Shown one piece after another: positions 51,296 through 60,989 of a DNA stretch of 64,000 bases (the first letter of the stretch is position 1; each line of letters begins with the position of its first letter). The DNA is taken from NCBI RefSeq assembly GCF_003144245.1, contig NW_020289986.1, forward strand, positions 434,001 through 498,000, given 5' to 3'. Position numbers and translations under genes: made by a program. The notes beneath the pieces were generated by a model. It made no database searches. It was not told the origin of the DNA and worked only from the letters and a program-made list of their open reading frames with translations. Origin of the DNA: Jaminaea rosea (taxonomy: Eukaryota; Basidiomycota; Exobasidiomycetes; Microstromatales).

Positions 51296-52219
51296 ATGGC
51301 ATCGCAGCGAGTCCTCACGGGGACGACACGTAGCGCCCTTTCGAGGTCGGCGCAGACATCGCTGGCGCTTCGCGGCAGCACCAGCACGACCTTCTCACGA
51401 GCACTGCATTCTCGTCCGAGTCGACCGACGACGATCAGTCGTCCCTCGTGGGTAACGTATGGTGGAGCCTCTCTAGCCTTATCGCTGCCATTCTCGCTCT
51501 TTAGCAAGGGCGGCAAAGAGGGTAATGACGAAGCAGCAGCAGCAGCAGCAGCGAAGGGCAATTCCTCGGGATCGTCCGACAACGCCGAGTCGCAGAGCTC
51601 TGCGATCCTCCGTCAAGCCTCGCCGGCGGCTATGCGCTCGCAGCCTACGACGCTCATGTTTCTCAGCGTCAAGGGCTCGCAGCGGTACGAGTGAGTAAGC
51701 CGAGAGCCAGGAAGCGCTCGATATCACAGCGGTCTGAGTGTCTACCTCCGTTCGCAGTTGGCAGGAATGGATCGGCTACTTTCGAGAAGCAGGCTATGAC
51801 ATTCTTGACTGCAATCTAGCCGCAGCTACGAGCAGCACAGACGAGGCCAAGGTGCTCGGCGATGGTAAGTATCAGAACGAAGGGTCATCTCATTCACAGC
51901 ACGCTGGTCTCGGGTCACTCACATGTAATGCTCCTGCGCAGAGCTCGCCAGTCAGGTCCGCCTCTCGTCTCTGCAACGCCAGCCTCTCGTCTTCATCCGC
52001 GCCTCGGCTTCTCCTTTAGCGCTACCTCTCCTGGGCGAGCATCTAGCGTCCAAGCGGCCCAGCGTTGCAGGCATCGTCATCGTCACGTCGAGCGAGGGCG
52101 CCGGGCCAGAGGCGGTCGACGCACTCGCAAAGAAGCTGGGAGGCAGGGTCAAAGTAGTCAAGGATGACGAGGAGGGGTTGAGGGACAGCGAGAGGTGGTT
52201 GACGGAACAGGGCTTCTAG
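51296..52219 (+). CDS. Hypothetical protein with mitochondrial-type N-terminus
   Basis: Exons 51296-51690, 51758-51864 and 51942-52219 give 259 residues. The N-terminus is Arg/Ser/Thr-rich without acid for ~45 residues (RSALSRSAQTSLALRG, then TFSRALHSRPSRP), a strong mitochondrial presequence pattern, followed by a moderately hydrophobic stretch and an Ala run. The globular part starts MFLSVKGSQRYD/WQEWIGYF across intron 1 and continues with FREAGYDILDCNLA, PLVFIRASASPLALPLLGEH, VAGIVIVTSSEGAGPEAV and a KKLGGRVKVV strand, suggesting an alpha/beta fold. I do not recognise the family. It ends 19 bases from the stop of TIP41, so the two transcripts must overlap or abut. Confidence 0.75.
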
Positions 52220-52238
52220 ACGGGCACAGCAATGCTAT

Positions 52239-53768
52239 TCAATTAAAGACGACGACATCGACGCGCTGCCCAATGCCTTCCCACGCCTCTTCGTCGCCCA
52301 ATTCACCAACGACGGCAGCTGCGTCGGTGCCGCCAGCGACCGTTCCTGGCGCCTTGGCAGGCTGCACGCTCTGCGCGGCAGTCGTAGCTGCGAGAGCAGG
52401 GTGCTGCTGCTGCTGCTGCTGGCCAGACCTGCCGGCAAATTGCCTTGCCGTGAGGCTCTCGAGAGTCTGCGAGACCCAGCCCGGGTCGGTCAGGAGAGAC
52501 AAGTCATTGGGTCGGTAGGGAGGGAGGCGAGCTCGCACATCCTTGTATGGAGCTTCGCAGCCGCTAACTTCTCGGATCAACCGCTGCGCAGGCGGGGTAG
52601 CGGACGATGATATAGATTGCATCGTCGTCGCTGGTTCCTTGGCTGCTCCCCGCGGCTGACCGAGACGAAGAGAGGACATGTCTGGCGTAGTCGTTGATCG
52701 CGGAGCTGATGTGGCTGCCCAAGGAGCTGCTGCGGGAGGGGGAACTGCATTCGACGATGCTCCTGGTCGTGTCACTTGAGGCATTGCGGTGGCGGGCATC
52801 GCTGAGGCTTCTCCACCGAGCTCATTGAAGGCACAATACATGCGCGTGTCAAAGAGGCGAAAGACGACGTCGTCGACGCGGAGGAAGAAGCGCTGTAGGA
52901 TGAGGAAGCCAGATGGCATGACGCGTACCTTGACACCCAACATGCTAGTACCATTGTCTCCCAACTCATCCTCAAAGAGCACAAGGTCGTCGTAGAATAG
53001 GATAGGCTCCCCGCTTGAAGGGCCTAGTCTCTCGACGGGGATGCGATCTAAGGCAGGATCTGAGGCTGGTTTCCATGGAGGCAACGAAGAGGACGATGAG
53101 GATGACGGTGAAGGTGAACCCGCCCACGTCGTCGAGAAGGTCCAATCGTAATCGCGAGCCTCTGCAATCTGGGTAGCGGCTGCCGCACCAAAGGCAGTTG
53201 TTGGGGCAGGCGCATCTGGATCTGTCGTGGCTGTCATTGCTGGATTATTGGCTGGGTCGTTGCGACTCTTTCCCCACTCTTGTGCGTAGGCGACTTTGAT
53301 GCCACGCTTGGTTTGCGGCTTTGCTCCCAGCGTCTTGTGACCGCGACGCTGTGAATCTTGCGCTCTCCAGTCTTTGCTCAGATCAACGCCCTCTAGCCTC
53401 ACTTTGGCGGCGACTCCATCTACGCATCGTAATGCCTCGTCTGCGGCAAAGCGGTACTCGAAGCCCGATGGCTTGTGAGAGATGACGAGCGTATTTGAGG
53501 GGAAGACCATCTCTGGCGGGGGTAGTCCGAGTCGATCACCCAGTCCATCCATGTATGCTGAGTTGCCAATGGCGCCTCTAGAGGTTGTGATGGTCCACGA
53601 CGATATTTCGATGCATCGGTGAGCCACTCGATCTGGAGATGGCGACGCAGCATCGACGCCCTTGGGAGCGGTGTGCCATTCTCGCAGGAGGTGAGAGACA
53701 CCTCCCTTGCGAGACGTCGAAGCAGTCGGTTGCGTTGACGACGTCGATGCTGATGACGAGGTGGCCAT
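52239..53768 (-). CDS. TIP41: TIP41-like regulator of TOR/PP2A signalling
   Basis: A single exon of 509 residues from ATG 53768 (the frame is open slightly upstream but only to a TTG). Tip41 binds Tap42/alpha4 and PP2A-type phosphatases and tempers TORC1 output. The signature is unmistakable: ILFYDDLVLFEDELGDNGTS, then VKVRVMPSGFLILQRFFLRV and VFRLFDTRMYC. ISSWTITTSRGAI and PEMVFPSNTL are also family positions. At ~270 residues the usual protein is half this size: inserts of low complexity lie before ILFYDD ([14 protein letters not shown]), and a ~210-residue Ala/Pro/Gln-rich C-terminal extension follows DTRMYC, with a Gln run from CAG repeats near 52410. Confidence 0.95.
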   Translation of the reverse strand: MATSSSASTSSTQPTASTSRKGGVSHLLREWHTAPKGVDAASPSPDRVAHRCIEISSWTITTSRGAIGNSAYMDGLGDRLGLPPPEMVFPSNTLVISHKPSGFEYRFAADEALRCVDGVAAKVRLEGVDLSKDWRAQDSQRRGHKTLGAKPQTKRGIKVAYAQEWGKSRNDPANNPAMTATTDPDAPAPTTAFGAAAATQIAEARDYDWTFSTTWAGSPSPSSSSSSSLPPWKPASDPALDRIPVERLGPSSGEPILFYDDLVLFEDELGDNGTSMLGVKVRVMPSGFLILQRFFLRVDDVVFRLFDTRMYCAFNELGGEASAMPATAMPQVTRPGASSNAVPPPAAAPWAATSAPRSTTTPDMSSLRLGQPRGAAKEPATTMQSISSSATPPAQRLIREVSGCEAPYKDVRARLPPYRPNDLSLLTDPGWVSQTLESLTARQFAGRSGQQQQQQHPALAATTAAQSVQPAKAPGTVAGGTDAAAVVGELGDEEAWEGIGQRVDVVVFN

Positions 53769-54119
53769 TTTGCGAAAGCGAATGAAATCAGCTATCAAAG
53801 TGGCACGGGCCGCCTCCTCTCGTTCAACGATGCACTCGACGCCCCCCTTGCCGGGGACCTTTGCCTGTCCGCCTTCCGTTCCGTCGGCCTAGCCCTTTGG
53901 CTTCTTGCCTTGCCGTGTTGGGGCGGCTTCTGAGCGGACGACGGCAAATCTCCTCGAGGCCAACGAGCCAGGCACGGCAAGACGTCCAGTCGGCGCCCTC
54001 TCCGATGGATGGGACGATTGGGCGGGGCGGCCGTGCTTTTGGTTGGCAACTTCTAATCCTCTCTCCTCCCCTCTCCCACCACCACCACCACCTTTTACCT
54101 TACTTCCGTGCGCTCCGCG
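53769..54119. other. Divergent promoter region of TIP41 and PDB1
   Basis: Non-coding. It has a CCACCA-rich pyrimidine/purine-biased stretch just before the PDB1 start. Nothing else recognised. Confidence 0.45.
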
Positions 54120-55488
54120 ATGTCCCTCATTCGCTCGTCCCTCTTTGCCGGCGCAAGGGCATCGTCGCGCTCCCTTTCGACGTCGGCTCGTGTAGCCAGC
54201 CCAAAGGTCCTCACTCCTTCGGGAGCAGGCCGCATTACCTACGGCGCCGCTTCCTCATCCTCAGCTGGACCTTCGTCCCTCGCCTCTCCTCGCCGCAATG
54301 CTAGCTCAGACTCTCAGCCAAAGGAGATGACGGTTCGTGATGCTCTCAACAGTGCAATGGAGGAGGAGATGCTTCGCGACGACACCGTCTTCATCCTCGG
54401 TGAGGAGGTCGCCCGCTACAACGGTGCATACAAGGTCACCCGTGGTCTCCTCGACAAGTTTGGCGAGCGTCGTGTCATCGACACGCCCATCACAGAGGCA
54501 GGATTCACTGGTCTCGCCGTCGGTGCCGCCCTCAGCGGACTTCGCCCTATTTGCGAGTTCATGACCTTCAACTTTGCCATGCAGTCCATCGACCACATCA
54601 TCGTGAGCAGCAGGACAAGCATCATAGAACTTGGCAATTTACAGTGCTGGCCATGCTGACCGCCTTCCTACCCCCTCGTGCTCACTCGCGCTCAGAATTC
54701 GGGCGCCAAGACTCACTACATGTCTGGTGGTAACGTCCCTTGCCCCGTCGTCTTCCGTGGTCCCAACGGTGCCGCTGCTGGTGTCGCTGCTCAGCATTCG
54801 CAGGACTACTCGGCATGGTACGGCCAGATTCCTGGTCTCAAGGTCATCTCGCCCTGGTCTGTCGAGGACTGCCGTGGTCTCCTCAAGGCGGCCATCCGCG
54901 ACCCTAACCCCGTCGTCTTCCTCGAGAACGAGATGCTCTACGGTACCTCGTTCCCCGTCACCCCGGAGATTCTCTCCGAGGACTTTGTCCTTCCCATTGG
55001 CAAGGCCAAGATTGAACGTCAGGGCAAGGACATGACCCTCGTCTCGCACACCTTGGGCCTCACCCACTGCATGAACGCCGCCGAGCAGCTCAGCAAGGAT
55101 GAGGGCATCGAGTGCGAGGTCATCAACCTCCGCTCCATTCGTCCCCTGGACATCAAGACGTGAGTGAACTCGGCTCAAGCATCTGAGCATTTGGAGAGCT
55201 AGAGCTGATATCGTGTCTCCTCCCCTCGCGCGCCACAGCATCATCGAGTCGGTCAAGAAGACGAGCCACTGCGTGACCGTCGAGGCCGGTTTCCCCGCCT
55301 TTGGTGTTGGATCCGAGATCTTGGCTCAGCTGTGCGAGAGTGAGGCTCGCGACTACCTCGACGAGTTCCCTGAGCGAGTCACTGGCGCGGATGTGCCCAC
55401 TCCTTACGCTGCGAACCTTGAGGCTCTCAGCTTCCCGGACGCCAACATCATCAAGAAGGTCGTCAAGAGGAACCTCTACAGGTCGTAA
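54120..55488 (+). CDS. PDB1: Pyruvate dehydrogenase E1 component subunit beta
   Basis: Exons 54120-54602, 54696-55159 and 55239-55488 give 398 residues. With the alpha subunit it decarboxylates pyruvate in the mitochondrial matrix. The presequence is [20 protein letters not shown] and a further Ser/Ala linker. The enzyme part reads [52 protein letters not shown], then [16 protein letters not shown] across intron 1, [17 protein letters not shown], and the C-terminal domain [19 protein letters not shown] with [15 protein letters not shown]. Length and order are normal for the family. Confidence 0.97.
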
Positions 55489-56022
55489 GCGAGCGCGGCG
55501 CAGACAAATGTACGGGCTGAAGGCGCGAGTGAGGCGTGAAGTGTGAGACAGGGCGGGAAGAGAGCGAGAGACGGGGCGAGCAGTCTGGGCGTTGGAGGGG
55601 AGGGCTACGGAGCATGCGCAGACGGCCGGCGAACCAGCTTGGTACGTCAGCATCACGCGTACACACACACACACGCACACACACACAAAAAGGGCAGACT
55701 GGCGTCGACGCAGCACCAGCGACGACGACTGGTCACCAATGACGCTCCATCCTCACCACCCCTCGATCCGAGGCTCTTCTCTTTCGCAATAGATACGACT
55801 GGCATCGATGCGGGGAAGCGTGATAACTAGCGAGGACATATGATGACTTTTGATATTAGATGATGTGCGTGTGTGTGCTCTGGATTGTGCTGTTGTACAA
55901 TGGCTGGACCGTCGCGGTCGTCGTCGCTCTGGGTAATGTCTATTGAGTCATCCCTTTCCCTCTGCCTTCCTCTCATTGCTAGTCGCGATCCCTCCTCTCT
56001 CGTCGCTGCCTCTTCGCCTCGC
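55489..56022. other. Convergent 3' region of PDB1 and NBP35
   Basis: Non-coding; it carries a CA microsatellite at 55661-55687. Short open frames across it are by-products of the repeat. Confidence 0.5.
55661..55687 (+). repeat. CA dinucleotide microsatellite
   Basis: About thirteen AC units with one G interruption. Confidence 0.95.
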
Positions 56023-57090
56023 TCACGGCGCAATGGCTCTGATCTGCTGTATAATGTCCATGTAGGCCTTGGATGCCGGTGAATCGGGATACTCGTCGAC
56101 GAAAGATTCGCCCGTATCACAGCATCTTCCAATGCGCGGGTCGAGGGGCACGCTGCCGAAGAAGCGCAGCCCGAGCTCTTCGCAGAGGGCCTTGGCACCA
56201 CCGGTTGATGGATAGAAGATATCGCTGCGTCCATGACATGCGGGGCAGACAAAGCCAGCCATATTCTCGACGACGCCGAGGATGGGCACATCAACTTTAC
56301 GGAGGAATGAGATCTCCTTGCGGACATCCTGAAGAGACACCTCTTGCGGCGTAGTGAGGAGGATTGCGCCGTTGATGCCGCTCTCTTTGAGGTAGGAGAC
56401 AATCGACAGATGCTCGTCCGAGGTGCCAGGAGGCGTGTCGATGAGCATGTAGTCGAGCGGGTGAGAGCGAGGGACGATTCCGTCTGCCATTGCTTGGGCC
56501 TCTTCTTCGTCACCGCCACACCAGTCGACGTCGAGGAGGAACTGCTTGATCAAGCCATTCTTCTTGGGTCCTCTCCAGATGACGGCGGATGATTGCGAGG
56601 GGAGGAGGAAGCCAATGGACATGCAGCATAGATTGTCGGAGACGTAGACGGGTGACCATCCAGTCGATGATGAGTGAATGGTAGCATTGGCTAGGCCAAG
56701 GATCGTGGGCATTGATGGCCCACAGACGTCGATGTCCATAATGGCCGTTTGTACATCGGGATCAGTGGCGAATGACCATCCGAGAATGCTAGTAAACGTC
56801 GACTTGCCCACCCCTCCTTTGCCACTCATGACGAGGATTTTGTTGCGCACAGCTGCCATTCGCTGTTTGATCTTTGGCAAGTCTGGGTCAGGGCCTTTTG
56901 GCGTTGAAGAGCATACACCTTGATTAGGGCATCCATCGCACGCCGAGGCCTTGCCCGCCTGGTCGCTATCAGTCCCAGGACAGTGAGCGGGCGCATTCTC
57001 TGGCACAGTGTCGGGCAGTGCCTCTGCTATCGACTGCGGTGGTAGCGTGTGCTGCACGGGCAGAGAGGGAGGCGTTTCTACGGCCAGCAT
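56023..57090 (-). CDS. NBP35: Cytosolic iron-sulfur cluster scaffold Nbp35
   Basis: A single exon of 355 residues. Nbp35 with Cfd1 assembles 4Fe-4S clusters for cytosolic and nuclear proteins. The N-terminal ferredoxin-like motif is complete: Cys37, Cys51, Cys54 and Cys60 (CX13CX2CX5[12 protein letters not shown]), which separates Nbp35 from Cfd1. The deviant Walker A is GKGGVGKST at 90-98, followed by [10 protein letters not shown] and [11 protein letters not shown]. The C-terminal bridging motif CPAC is present in [12 protein letters not shown]. No intron and a length typical of the family. Confidence 0.97.
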   Translation of the reverse strand: MLAVETPPSLPVQHTLPPQSIAEALPDTVPENAPAHCPGTDSDQAGKASACDGCPNQGVCSSTPKGPDPDLPKIKQRMAAVRNKILVMSGKGGVGKSTFTSILGWSFATDPDVQTAIMDIDVCGPSMPTILGLANATIHSSSTGWSPVYVSDNLCCMSIGFLLPSQSSAVIWRGPKKNGLIKQFLLDVDWCGGDEEEAQAMADGIVPRSHPLDYMLIDTPPGTSDEHLSIVSYLKESGINGAILLTTPQEVSLQDVRKEISFLRKVDVPILGVVENMAGFVCPACHGRSDIFYPSTGGAKALCEELGLRFFGSVPLDPRIGRCCDTGESFVDEYPDSPASKAYMDIIQQIRAIAP

Positions 57091-57447
57091 ACTGTTGTGC
57101 GGCAGTGGTGTGGAGTAATAGGATCAAGAAAGAGTGAAAGTGGATGTCGAGTCGCGACGACAAAGGAATTCGCGGATGTCGCTGCGACTCTCGGCCCTAG
57201 GCAATTGCCGCCGCCAAGGGGCACGGCCAGGCAGGCCAAAGCACAACTTTGAGGCGTCAGATGACTGACGACAGTCGGTGTGCAATTGCGATGATCATGC
57301 AGCACCTCGCAGATCGTGCTCGCAGATTGACTGACGCCTGACGGCTCGATGCTGCTTCTCGTTCCCCGCACGAATTGGACCAGCTGTTTCTCAGCGACTC
57401 GACATGGCCTTTGACAGCTTCGCTCTCTACCAATCGAAACGTCCGCC
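57091..57447. other. Divergent promoter region of NBP35 and the aldehyde dehydrogenase
   Basis: Non-coding; nothing recognisable beyond the two 5' flanks. Confidence 0.45.
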
Positions 57448-58965
57448 ATGAGCAACGGAACATCTCCTGCCCAGTTTATCAACCTACAGCCGGTACCGGC
57501 TCTCATTGGCGGTGAGCCATTGACGTCTTCCAAGACGCTCTTCGATGTAGTCCGTCCTGAGCGCGGAGACAGCGCCAAGGTCCACTCCGTCGTCTCGTGC
57601 TCCGTCGACGACGCCAATAGAGCAGTCGACGCAGCTGCAAAGGCGCTGCCATCATGGAAGTCGACGAGCTTCCCGGAGCGTCGTGCAATCTTTCTCAAGG
57701 CTGCCGATCTCCTTCGTGGCCGCATCGATGAGTACGTCAAGCTCACCACCGACGAGACGTGCCTTGATTTGTCATTCTCCGGCTTCGAGCTGGCTCACCT
57801 CGCCGTGCCAGGTCTAGAGGAGACGGCAGCTGTCATTTCGACGGCTCTTCGAGGTGAATTCCCACGTCTCGACGGCTCTGGTCGTCGCGAGCTCATCCAG
57901 CGCGAGCCCTTTGGCGTGGTACTCGGCATTGCGCCTTGGAACGCTCCCTTCTTCCTCGCCCTTCGCGCTATCCTCAACCCGCTCGCTGCTGGCAATACTT
58001 GCATTCTGAAGACGTCGGAGAACAGCCCACGAACGCATCTGGCAGTTGCCCAGCTCCTCTACGATGCCGGATTGCCAAAGGGTGTGCTGTCCGTGGTCCA
58101 CTCGGCGCCCCAGGACGTCGTCGAGGTGACCAACGCCCTCATCCACCACCCGGCCGTTCGCAAGATCAACTTCACTGGGAGCACGCGCGTCGGCCGCCTC
58201 ATCGCCATGGAAGCTGCCAAGGCTATTAAGCCCATCGTCCTTGAGCTCGGTGGTAAAGCGCCGCAGATTGTCCTCGACGACGCTGACATCAAGGTTGCCG
58301 CCAACAATGCGGTCATTGGCGCCATGATGAATCACGGGCAAATCTGTATGTCGACGGCCATCATTCTCGTCGACGCCAAGATTGAAAAGTCCTTCCTCGA
58401 AGAGGTTCAGCGCCTGTTCTCAGAGAACAAAGAAGCCCTCGCCGAGTACCGCAAAGCTCCAGGCAAGGCTCGCGCTCTCTTCACCGCCGCCTCAGCCAAG
58501 CGTGCGAATGAGATCCTCGAGTCGACGCTCCAGGCTGGCGCTAAGATTGCTGCGGGCGATTCGAGCGCCAACGACGTCGAGCATGCCTCTGTCAAGCCAG
58601 TCGTCGTAAGCGGCGTCAAGCCAGAGATGCGTCTCTTCCAAGAGGAGGCGTTCGCGCCCATTCTCTCCGTCACTACCTTCACCTCGGACGATGAGGCTGT
58701 CCGACTGGCCAACAGCAACTCTGCCGGTCTAGCCGCGGCAGTCTACGGCAGCGAGGTGCGAGCTGTGCGTTTGGCTCAACAGATCGAAGCAGGGCAGGTT
58801 CACGTCAATGCGATCACAGTGCACGACCATCCGAGCATCCCGCACGGTGGCTGGAAGGAGAGTGGGTTTGGGCGCTTCAATGGCGTGGCGGGTCTGCACG
58901 AGTTTACGCAGACGAGGACCATCACGATGAGCGAGCCCCAGGCGATGCCTCTCGTGGTGCTGTGA
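57448..58965 (+). CDS. Aldehyde dehydrogenase, aromatic-aldehyde (vanillin/salicylaldehyde) type
   Basis: A single exon of 505 residues, complete. NAD(P)+-dependent oxidation of an aldehyde to its acid. The catalytic Glu266 lies in LELGGKAPQIVL and the nucleophile Cys300 in NHGQICMST; GIAPWNAPFFL, KTSENSPRTH and FTGSTRVGR bind the cofactor, and FQEEAFAPILSV and GGWKESGFGRF complete the family pattern. The HGQICMST active-site form and lack of a targeting peptide suggest the cytosolic salicylaldehyde/vanillin dehydrogenase branch, but the substrate cannot be read with certainty. Intronless among mostly intron-bearing neighbours, which alone is not evidence of transfer. Confidence 0.93.
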   Translation: MSNGTSPAQFINLQPVPALIGGEPLTSSKTLFDVVRPERGDSAKVHSVVSCSVDDANRAVDAAAKALPSWKSTSFPERRAIFLKAADLLRGRIDEYVKLTTDETCLDLSFSGFELAHLAVPGLEETAAVISTALRGEFPRLDGSGRRELIQREPFGVVLGIAPWNAPFFLALRAILNPLAAGNTCILKTSENSPRTHLAVAQLLYDAGLPKGVLSVVHSAPQDVVEVTNALIHHPAVRKINFTGSTRVGRLIAMEAAKAIKPIVLELGGKAPQIVLDDADIKVAANNAVIGAMMNHGQICMSTAIILVDAKIEKSFLEEVQRLFSENKEALAEYRKAPGKARALFTAASAKRANEILESTLQAGAKIAAGDSSANDVEHASVKPVVVSGVKPEMRLFQEEAFAPILSVTTFTSDDEAVRLANSNSAGLAAAVYGSEVRAVRLAQQIEAGQVHVNAITVHDHPSIPHGGWKESGFGRFNGVAGLHEFTQTRTITMSEPQAMPLVVL

Positions 58966-59176
58966 GGGGGGCGAGAACATGCAAAGGGACACTGTCAATG
59001 GATCTCGTACAAATCGCAATGCATTGCTGGTCATCGTGAGAGCGGCTCTCCCTCTTGCCCGATTCTAGTTCGACGGCTGCGCACTGACCATCTCGAATCC
59101 GCTTTCCGTGGGCCTGTGCTGAAGGTTGCGGCGACGATCATCTTGCCATTCGAACCACCACTTCGCCGCCATCATC

Positions 59177-59949
59177 ATGTCCGTACCTTCGCCGACTTAC
59201 TCCAATGCCGTCGCAACCGTCGGTTTGGCTTTGGCTGGTGTCCAAGCTGGTGAGCCAGAAGGGCGGCAGAGCACTTGAACGCTGCCTCTCTGCTCACACA
59301 ATCTGACTGACACTCTTCGTTCCTCGCCGCTCGCCGCTCGCCCATCGCTAGGTCTCGCCATCGCCTATCCTCTCATCATCAATCCGCACTATGCTATGAA
59401 GCACCAGGGTGATCTCCTCGACTCTCCCTCCCGCAGCCCGTCCCTTAATATCAACCAGCGCCTCACCCTCTGGGAGCGCTCCTACAAGATGGGCACCGTC
59501 ATCCCGGCGCTAGGCCTCGCCTGCTCCGCACTCTGGGGCAGCCTCTACGCCATGAATCGCAACAAGCTCGCCGCCCTCACGCCCAACTGGAGGCTGCTGG
59601 GCATCGGGGCGGCAGCGCAGTTCTCGATCGTGCCCTGGACTGTAAGTACCGGCGCAGCGCGTGCCGCTGCGCAGCGCCGCGCTCCTTAACGTATCATAGC
59701 AGGCGTGTGCGTGTACTTCAGCTGATCATCACAACTCCCCCGCACGCCGTACGACGCGCCTTACAGCTCATTGTCATCATGCCCGTTAACACGAAGCTCA
59801 TGGCACTCCGCAAGGAGGCCAACAAGCGTGAAAGCGTCAACGAGGCAGAGGTAGAGCAGCTCTTCCAGCAATGGCAGAAGCTACACCTTGTGCGATGTGG
59901 GTTTCTCGCTGTCGGGCTTGTCTCGGCCATTGGCGCGTTTGTGTGGTGA
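59177..59949 (+). CDS. DUF1772 (anthrone oxygenase-like) membrane protein
   Basis: Exons 59177-59249, 59352-59641 and 59767-59949 give 181 residues. The spliced protein has four hydrophobic segments: VATVGLALAGVQA/GLAIAYP across intron 1, MGTVIPALGLACSALWGSLY, GIGAAAQFSIVPWT/LIIMP-like across intron 2, and FLAVGLVSAIGAFVW at the end. PVNTKLMAL and LFQQWQKLHLVRCGF are the DUF1772 signature positions. Some members are anthrone oxygenases of polyketide pathways; most fungal ones are uncharacterised. An alternative acceptor 45 bases earlier keeps the frame and would add 15 residues. No polyketide synthase lies nearby. Confidence 0.87.
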
Positions 59950-60989
59950 TGCTGGCAGATCAATGCAGAGAGAGTCTACTGCCGTGTACCTTGTCAATGG
60001 CAGCTGCGTTACCGTGCTTGCTTCTCTGCAGAGCGGACAGACCCCGCAATGCCATCAATGACGTCTGTACCCAGCTTCTCTCGTGCATCAGCGAGCTGAG
60101 CACCTCTCTCGCCGAGTAAAACACACGAGTGACGAAGCACAGCACATTGCCACTTGGAGTAACGACAGATGACAGACGGGCTGACAGCGTCTTGCTTAGG
60201 TGTCGCGCTGAGCCGGCGACACGTGACGTCCGAGCTCGACGGCTTTCATGACATGAACGCGAACCCCTATGACAATCCACGGAGAACCTCGCAAATGATG
60301 ATCGCGCTCGTCCGAGGGAGTATTGAGGCTACATCTGCGGTCATCAGCATCACTTGCAATCCACGTCGTCGTAGCGCTTTGATAGAGAGCCTCAAATGGA
60401 TCTTGAGGATTGTGATTGATGTCACAGCGCGACGCTTCTTTGAAGAGAGCCCTGCCTTTCCGATGCTTGCGCGGCGTGTGTGACTCAGCTCTTTTACTTT
60501 GTGACGGCCGTTCCATTCATCAGCACCCACATGCCCTTGATCGCTGCGAGCCTTGCTGCGCGGCGTCACCCTCTGTCATGCTAAGCTCAATGCGATCCAC
60601 GACGTCTCAATCGTCCTCCGCTCTACTCTGCTCAATGCAATCCAGTATTCGGGCCGCTGCAAGCACACCTTGGCTATCCATTGTTCATGGCATCTGGCAT
60701 CCAGCTCAGACGCATTAGCGCTATTGAGGCTCTGGCGGGAAAGTCATTGCTGTGTTGCGGAGCCGTCGGTGCCAGAAGGAGGAGTAGTGATGAATGTCGA
60801 CTCTGTGTCGATGGCCAGAAACAGGCAAACGCTGCGCTGCGCTTCAATCAGCTCAGTTCATCTGGCGAAATGTGTTCACGACGACCTTGTATGGCGTTAA
60901 GCAGCAGGGTGAGACAGTCAAGTGCGATGACGCTTGATGGTAGCATGAAGAAGGCCTTCACATTGCAATCGTTGTGCGCTGCGCCGCGC
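59950..60989. other. Convergent region, about 1 kb, no gene recognised
   Basis: This is the longest unexplained gap, between the stops of the DUF1772 gene (plus) and AFG1 (minus). Several open frames of ~100 codons occur on both strands, but none has a signal peptide, family motif or splice partner that I can support. No tRNA fold was found. Confidence 0.4.

Noticed and set aside
55536-55830. Open frames over the CA repeat between PDB1 and NBP35.
   Set aside because: They arise from the repeat and from GC-rich sequence; no motif and wrong place (shared 3' region).
57448-59949. Adjacent aldehyde dehydrogenase and DUF1772 (anthrone oxygenase-like) genes as part of a secondary-metabolite cluster.
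   Set aside because: No polyketide synthase, NRPS, terpene cyclase, transporter or pathway regulator lies within the window on either side; neighbours are housekeeping genes.
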